A stretch of DNA of 64,000 bases from Blasia pusilla (Eukaryota > Marchantiophyta > Marchantiopsida > Blasiales), in contig CM114273.1 in assembly GCA_050084515.1 (NCBI GenBank), forward strand, positions 12,772,001 to 12,836,000, read 5' to 3'. How positions within the stretch are numbered: the stretch's first letter is position 1; each line of letters starts with the position of its first letter. Below are positions 57,301 to 64,000 of this stretch, piece by piece. The translations under genes and the position numbers were made by a program. Below the pieces are notes generated by a model, which did no database searches, was not told the origin of the DNA, and worked only from the letters and a program-made list of their open reading frames with translations.

Positions 57301-60300
57301 TGGAGATCCTGGGTTCTGTAGCAGTCTCGGGCTGGATGTAATGTCACACAAATTGCGCTACAATGTTGCAGATGGTAAGAATTATCAGGAGCTGATGTGG
57401 AAGTGGACTCATTGAATGTTACCAGAGATGCAGATGATCATGTAACTTGGCTTCTTCAACATGGTTTTCATGAGAAAGCTCTGTCAGCTGTGGAGGCTGG
57501 AAAATTTGGTTCACAGCTTATGGAAGAGGTACTCTCACAGTCACTACTTGTTTCCTTGATAAAGTTAGAAGTATGTGGGCTGTTGGACTTTCAGAGGACT
57601 CTAGACTGACGTACAAATGCAGAGTAATAGTAAGCAAGGCAATAGAACAGGACGCATCTGTTAAGAATGTGATCTGCAGCAAATAGTGGATTAGAGTACC
57701 TCTTTAAATACTCAGGGCCCCTGTACTGTGCCCCTCCTACAACAGAAAACGTGTCATACCTAAATCAAATGCAATTCACGTCCAGGAGTGCTGAGTCACT
57801 GACAAATGACACCTGTTTACTGACACATCAGATGTGAGTCACTCGAATGACCTGCCTGTCTTATTAGACCTAGCGGCGGGGGCTTGCCCGGTGTCAATAG
57901 AGGAAGGTCGCTGGTAATCAGCTATGTGCTGATATTCAACATGGGCCCTTATTCACACCTTTCAGTGTTCTACTTAGGATAGTTTGAGAAACTGAGTTTA
58001 GTTAAACCCCTGCTCCGATTATTAATGTTATATGCTACGCTTTTCATAATGTGGGGTATTCTCCTTAAAGTCATCTTTTGCCTTCTGCCTGTGATGGTTT
58101 GGTTGCAGGTTGGGTCAAGATACTTGAACCATTTACTTCTGGAACACCAGTATGCTCAGGCTGCTTCTTTATGTCCAAAGCTTTTGCGTGGATCTGCCGC
58201 AGCTTGGGAGAGGTATTATTTACACCTTTTTCTGGCAGTTTGGTGGTTTCTTTTTTATAGTGAAGCAGTCTGTAACTTTATTTTATTGCAGGTGGGTGTT
58301 TCACTTTGCACAACTGAGGCAACTTCCTTTGCTTGCTCCTTATATTCCAACTACTGATCCCCAACTTCGAGACACAGTGTATGAGGTAAGCTTGGTCATG
58401 TTTTTTCAGGGACGGAAGAGGCTTTTTGCTGAGGGTCTAGCCGTCTATGCAAGGCGTCTCAGAAACTAAGTGCTTGGGGCTTTCTTTCTACAATGTGGTG
58501 TCCATGCAGCTGTTTTGGGGTGCTGCAAGGTTTCTATCTGTATGCTTGGGTTTCAGGGCTTACTGCTTTGTGAAGCAGATTTTCTTGGCCCAGCCACTCA
58601 AGCATATGCTAGCCCTGCAAATGTCTACTTTGAAAGAGGATGACGCTTTTCAGCATGCAAAAGACACTGATTCGTAATGCAGGTCGCTCTCAATGCTCTT
58701 CTTACAAACCCCAAATATCACGAGCAGTTCCTTGCGACGATTCAAACTTGGCCTGATGAATTGTACTCGCATTCCACCATCATCACAGCAATACAACTGC
58801 AGCTCGGTACAAGTTCAAAGTCTGATGCATTGAATGCTGTGAGTAATTGCAGAATAATACACAGGTTCTTAACTATTGCAATGTAGAATGTATTGATTGA
58901 TCAGAGTATCGAAATGAGACTTTTGACGGTACAGGAATGTGGAATCACTTGTAACTGGAGAAAATCTTGGAAGCTTTTGATTATTTGTCTCGCTGTTGGC
59001 ATTAGTGTGTCCTAACAGTACGTGGTAAATGACACAGGCCCTTGCTGAATTATATGTAATGGATAAAGAATACAATAAAGCTTTAGCAATATTTGTGGAG
59101 GTAAGACATTTTTATTTTTGGGTTGTTTGTGCAGTCGGCAGATGTCTTTGTCATAGTACGAGTTGTCGAGTCATACATAGACGCTGGTGCATACCTTCCG
59201 TTGTCAATTGGCTTCTGGTTTGATCATGCAAACACAATGTCTTACATGGAATGTTTGTGCAGCTGCAAAGACCAAACGTTTTTGATTTTATTGAGGAGCA
59301 CAATCTACAAGGAGATGTACATGATAAAGTAAGTTCTGCTCGGTGCACAAATTATCTAAAAAGATTATGATATGCAACTTTCAAAATGTAGATGCTCTTT
59401 TCTATGGTAGAGTTTACGCATATGGAACAGCACTGGGCTTATCAAAGAGGACTCTCTTTCCGAGTGAAAGAATAGTCTCCTCTTTGCTTGTGAGTTTTCT
59501 GTTTAGATTGATTTGGACTTCTATGGCTACATGAAAATTTTCACCTGTTGGTGTATGTGCACCAAACTTCTACTGTTTGCATGTCAAAGTAAGAAGATAT
59601 ATCAATCTATGAAGATGAATCACCTCATCTGTGGTCTAGAGTATGAAGTTCTGCAGTCTGCAGTGATTGGGGTTCCATTCTTCCAGGACATTTTTAATGG
59701 GCTTTCCCTTCACTCCCATGTTTAATGGATGGTGCTTCTGTCCTATTCTCAGGTGGTTCTTTTGATGAAGTTGGATGCAAAGAGGACAATTTCTCTACTG
59801 ATCCTAAAGAGTGATGAGATAAATGCTTTAGAAGTTGTGACCCAGCTACAAAGTGCTGGACCTGACCAGAGACAATTACTACACTCCTATTTACATGCAC
59901 TATTCGAGAAGGACCCAAATGCAGGCAGAGAATTTCACAATATGCAGGTTGAGCTTAGTAACCTTCTCCTGTCAGATTTTGCCGCCTTCTTGTTCATACA
60001 ATCAACCTCCTTCTTGTGTGCATGTAGTAGTGCAGAATGTGTCAAAGATGTAGCCATTTTGTCCTGTTTCTATTCTGAAGAGTATGTGATCACAAATCAG
60101 GATCCTCCTCTCTACAATCATCTCAGTTGGATTGCTTTCTATTTATTTTTTATTGCTTTGGGTTTGTGTATCCTGTCAGACACAAGCGTCATATTAAGTT
60201 GCTGTACCTGGTGTTTATACAGAGCCATAGCTGCACAGTAATCCAGTTATCTATAAATGGGACACTTTACAGCTCATGACACCTTTCCTTCTGATATGAG

Positions 60301-63300
60301 ACATCTTATTCTTATTTAATTACGTTTGCACAGGTGGAATTGTATGCAGATTTTGAGCCTCGACTACTTCTGCCATTCTTGCGCAGCAGCCATCACTTCA
60401 ATCTGGATAAGGTATTTGGGACTTGGTTTTTTCTGCTCATGGTAATCTCAACATATTAATTTTCCTCAATGAATTCTTTTCAGTGCAGTTGTTGAACCAA
60501 ATGCTTTCAGTTCTACTAAAACGTCATAGTTATTTCTGATAACAGTCTATATCAATGTCCGGGGAGAACCGGGGTTACGTGTTGAGCTGGCCGGAAGAAT
60601 TTGAGAATTTCCGATTCAGTTCGTCACTTACCGGCCAAAAACCGAGGGTTCAGGGAGGGTGTCCTTTGTATTCGTATCTGTTTAGTCGGCTGGAATGACG
60701 AAAACTTCAAAAATTGCCGCTCGGTTTTGTAGAGACCGGAAATGTACCGGTTGTCACGAAAAAACTCCCCAGACCCTGGTCTATATGGCTACTAAAAACT
60801 GGAAATCCAAACCTGCCTCTGACAATAGAACTAAGTTGTCTCTCAAGTCAATCCAAGAAACGACAGCAGATTACAGATACGTGGGAATAGCTTCACAGAT
60901 GAGAAATAGGAAAGAAAAACTTTGTACTTACAAAACAACAAGGGAGATCTGAATGATCTAATGCTCATAGACTTCCTTGTCACAAGAAGAAGAGACTCTC
61001 TACTCTATTGATGCCTCTTCAAGCAACAAACTATCTCCTCCAGCAGTAGATCCTCCAAAACATCAACTCCTTTGTTCACAAGAGGTCAGCCACCTCGGCC
61101 GAGAGGCAGCATTCATGAAGTTTGCAGGTCCAGGAGCTGGGAAAGTAGGGAAGAGAATTGGAGTGATCTGGTGAGCCTCTTGCTCTCATAGGACAGCTCC
61201 TGGCTTGCTTGAACCCTAAAGGTCTAAAGGAGGCTATTGGGAAACCCTAAAGGATTAGATAACAATCCAAAAACCAGATCCTTACCTACAGATAGATAAA
61301 AAAGGCAACTTTTCAATGTGAAAGTAATCAAAAGTAAAAGTAAGAAATTATATTCCTCATCTCACAGTTGCGATTTCAACACTGGCTTGCAGGCTTATGA
61401 GATCTGTACAAAGAGAAGTTTGACGAGGGAGAGAGTCTTTCTGCTTGGGAGAATGGGCAATGCTAAAGAAGCTTTGGGTCTGATAATCAACAAGCTGCAG
61501 GATATGGAGGAGGTCAGCTTTTACCTGCAGGCAATAATGACTTCAGGATTGTTCACATCTCTGATACAAATTATGTCCTATTGTGATTATCGTTTGACAA
61601 AGCAGGTTTTGGTGGTTTGGCAGGCCATTAAATTTATCAGTGCTCAACATGATGATGAGCTATGGGAAGAGCTAATCAACCTGAGTCTGAAACACCCAGA
61701 TTTGGTAAGACATCACCTGAATACAAGAGGTCTCTGCAAGGACGAGGATCTAATTATTGTTCTGTGCATTGGTAAAGTGTGAAATCATCGAACACTTCGT
61801 TTCGGAGTGGAGGAACGTGGAAGTTGGTGTCTCACTTGTCTCAACAGAGAGACTAAGTTCTGAAGTCGACGGCTTGTTTGAGTCCAATCAGTAAAAATCA
61901 GTGGAAGGATTTTAAACTCTACTGTTCCCTACCAAGAAAACCCAATTGCGCCATTTGCTCGAAAATGCACAACTCAAGGAAGTACAAGGAAAGAGATCCC
62001 AACAGGGACACGGAGAGTTGAATGCACAGTAATGTCCAAAGAGTAGAGAGCACACTAGACCACAGATATTGTTGAGCAAAATGACAAAGGTTATTGAATT
62101 ATTTTCTTTGTACTCCTTACCTTCTTAGTCCAGCATCTCACATTATAGATCTTTAACACTATTTTTCTTAATCTTCCCTCTTTTCACTCTCCCTTTATCC
62201 ATTCCTTTCAAGCTGACTGGACCTTGGAAACATGACCACAGAGGATTAACTCCGAACTTCACGTAGCTACATTTACACTATTTCTCCTTCTGGACTTGCA
62301 GGTTGGTACGCTTCTAGAGCATACAGTTGGGAATATTGATCCACTACATCTTCTCCACAAAGTTCCTGGTGGACTGCCTATTCCACGGTATGGTACTTAG
62401 AAGATAGATGTTGTTTAGGGTTAATATATAGGTACTTTTGGTTTAGTTATCTAATGGCACTTTTATCAATGATTTCCATTGCTGTAGACCCATTTGGCAG
62501 TATGACAGCAGTTGACGATATCGTTAGTACTCCTGTTCCTATCATCATGGGCACTTACCTGTTTCTGAAATTTCTGGCAACTGCAGTTTGAGATACCGCC
62601 TGGTGAAGATCATTACTGACTATAGAACAGAGACTTCTCTTCGGATGGGATGCAATGAAATATTGAAGGTAATAACATGAATTATGGCTTCTCACAATGC
62701 TGCATGATATGTGCATGTTCTTATTATCCCAAAAGTTGGGTCCTGACTTAAGCTGGAAGTAGAGATGGTAATCCTTATGGTGCAACGGCCCTTATAATCT
62801 CCTTTGCTTGTACGAGGTTATCTTCTGCACCTCTGATAGAAGCATGCAAGCATGGAGGCCCCATATGAGGAGTTTGGTATGGCTTAACCTTCCCTACAAT
62901 GGGTATGGCAACCATGGACAGCTGTAGTTTTAGTTTCAGCCTCTGATGCTGGTCAGTGGTTGTCTGATCGCATGTCACAGGCTGATTGTGTGGACCTACT
63001 TGTGAGATACTATGATGAGGCTCGACACGCAATCCGAGTGGGCGGAACTGAGGATGGAGTGAAGGATGAGGAGGGCCAAGATACCAGGCAGGCAGTTCCA
63101 GTAATGCAGCGGGTGGGAAGTGGTGCAAATCGGAGCACAAAACCTGGACGAATCCCTTTAACAACCAGTGGAAGTGGGCTATGTTGTATATGTTTGGATC
63201 CTGTTGCTTTACAAAATGTGGCAGTCGTTGCGTTTTTCTGTAGTCATGCTTATCATGCTACTTGTCTCAATGTTACCTCAAGTGTTGGATCAGAAGGGAA

Positions 63301-63499
63301 CCAAAAGAAAGAGCCAACAAGTTTTGGATACGCCAGCATTTATGACCAAAGGGTTGACGATGAAGAAGAAGAGTCTCATACCCCTCGAATGCGGTGTATC
63401 CTTTGTACAACAGCATCAGAAAACGTTAAATTTGAGGCCAGTGGTGATGACAGAAAGACATCTGTTGTTCAGTCCACCAGCAATGGTTGGGGTGGTTAG
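54313..63499 (+). CDS. VPS41: Vacuolar protein sorting 41, HOPS subunit (19 exons)
   Basis: VPS41 is a subunit of the HOPS tethering complex, which acts with Rab7 in fusion at the vacuole. Exons: 54313-54579, 55443-55712, 55861-56040, 56167-56457, 56776-56908, 57014-57104, 57426-57528, 58109-58212, 58292-58385, 58683-58838, 59038-59100, 59263-59328, 59753-59947, 60334-60411, 61393-61512, 61624-61704, 62302-62387, 62587-62668, 62981-63499. All joins keep phase and give 992 residues, close to Arabidopsis VPS41. An acidic N-terminus (residues 20-40) precedes the beta-propeller (GTHDGSVHLLDYQGNQ, SCSDDGSVVINSLY). The middle has the helical clathrin-repeat region (VELYADFEPRLLLPFLRSS, LGRMGNAKEALGLII). 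A RING-H2-like finger is at about 887-963 (CCICLDPV, CSHAYHATCLN, CILC). Nothing is broken. The start ATG opens the frame just before the acidic stretch. Confidence 0.93.
55157..55230 (-). pseudogene. tRNA-Val(UAC)-like pseudogene in VPS41 intron 1
   Basis: The minus strand reads GGTAATTAGCTCAGTTGGTA, then a D arm end, CTCGTTTACAC with anticodon TAC, TTCAAGT of the T loop, and TATTACC closing the acceptor stem with GGTAATT. The anticodon and T stems have mismatches, so it is probably not functional. The sequence resembles organellar tRNA-Val(UAC). After the discriminator base the DNA reads CCA, as in a mature tRNA. Confidence 0.6.
60553..60777 (+). repeat. GC-rich dispersed repeat, copy 2, in VPS41 intron 14
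   Basis: Direct repeat of 45796-46019, starting AATGTCCGGGGAGAACCGG. It lies between coding exons 14 and 15. The frame after it (60780-60952) is unlike that after copy 1, so only the 225 bases are shared. Confidence 0.85.
61711..61900 (+). pseudogene. LINE zinc-finger relic in VPS41 intron 16
   Basis: Just after the exon 16 donor the sequence reads HHLNTRGLCKDEDL and, after a one-base shift, CALVKCEIIEHFVSEWRN. This is the C-x-C-E-x-x-E-H pattern of the zinc-binding domain at the end of LINE reverse transcriptases. Only this piece is recognisable. Confidence 0.4.
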
Positions 63500-63816
63500 A
63501 TAAGTTATCTAGGTTTGTAATTTTGAGCTTTCACTTTCAAGTAGTGAGGACCATTGTCCTTGTAATAGTAGCTCATCCTATTCTTTTGGACTGATCTTAT
63601 GTTCCATCTAGTAGTACTGGGTCATCTCTTGTAACCTTTAAAAAGTCTTCAGTTTGTCAGAAGCAGAGGATCCATGATCATATGTGGTTTGTCAGCTTTG
63701 TATGTCTCAGAATACGTGTCCCACAAAGTATATGTTTTCACTAGAAGTAGTCAGAGTCTTCTCGGAACACCATTGTAAACAATTATCACCAATCACTGCT
63801 ACTGGAGTCTGGACTG

Positions 63817-63878
63817 AATAAACGAGCTTAGGCAGGTCATGATTGCATGCAGTTCGTTTGGAATTGGTTTCAAATAAA
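63817..63878 (+). terminator. Possible VPS41 poly(A) signals
   Basis: AATAAA occurs at 63817-63822 and again at 63873-63878, about 320-380 bases after the stop codon in an otherwise gene-free tail. Either could direct 3' end formation. Confidence 0.4.
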
Positions 63879-64000
63879 GGGTGGAAACTTTTAGAGTTAT
63901 TACATCGACCTCTCTCAAGCCTCGACATACACAGTTTGACTATCTTATTTTGCAAGACGTGTGGATTACCACTTGCCGATTCTTTTTGAGGTCCTCCATC

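Noticed and set aside
1-64000. CRISPR arrays, rRNA genes or bacterial operons
   Set aside because: The regular repeats present are minisatellites and transposon ends, and the spliced genes are of plant type.

Overview
The window is nuclear DNA of a land plant. Two intact intron-rich genes belong to plant families: a peroxisomal acyl-activating enzyme of the AAE17/18 group, and the HOPS subunit VPS41. The surrounding DNA is full of LTR retrotransposons, a LINE, Helitron relics and tandem repeats. Moderate introns and the kinds of elements present suggest a non-seed plant (bryophyte, lycophyte or fern), but I cannot fix the species. All exon joins were read by eye from GT/AG sites and reading phase.

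Layout. 1-1477: the left end of a Ty3/Gypsy element in inverted orientation, running off the window. 1.9-12.9 kb: AT-rich DNA with degraded Gypsy relics and a strong hairpin. 12929-26798: a nearly full-length, decayed copy of the same Gypsy family. It is split by a Ty1/Copia element at 16636 to about 20515. 27799-35988: the AAE17/18-like gene, 14 exons, with a truncated LINE in intron 8. 36.7-38.0 kb: a minus-strand Gypsy fragment. 39.5-43.6 kb: a perfect palindrome, a minus-strand intron-containing gene of unknown function, and a frameshifted PIF1-type helicase. 49.97-50.72 kb: three short Helitron-like elements. 51.0-52.2 kb: two minisatellites. 54313-63499: VPS41, 19 coding exons, with a tRNA pseudogene, a GC-rich repeat and a LINE relic in its introns.

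The main discovery is the Gypsy element at 12.9-26.8 kb. It is unusual in four ways. (1) Between protease and reverse transcriptase it carries a DNMT3/DRM-like cytosine-5 DNA methyltransferase domain. (2) Its polyprotein ends in a PHD finger, behind the integrase, where chromoviruses usually carry a chromodomain. (3) The segment directly after the 5' repeat is an 18-base perfect complement of the predicted start of its own RNA, which suggests Tf1-like self-priming rather than tRNA priming. (4) Its terminal repeats are split: A at the left, then B-A-B at the right, flanked by a 5-base direct repeat. This copy is dead: it has several stops and frameshifts, and the methyltransferase catalytic Pro-Cys reads Ser-Tyr, mostly through C-to-T or G-to-A changes.

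The two host genes are unrelated in function. One activates carboxylic acids in peroxisomes; the other tethers membranes at the vacuole. The transposons sit in the intergenic DNA and in host introns.
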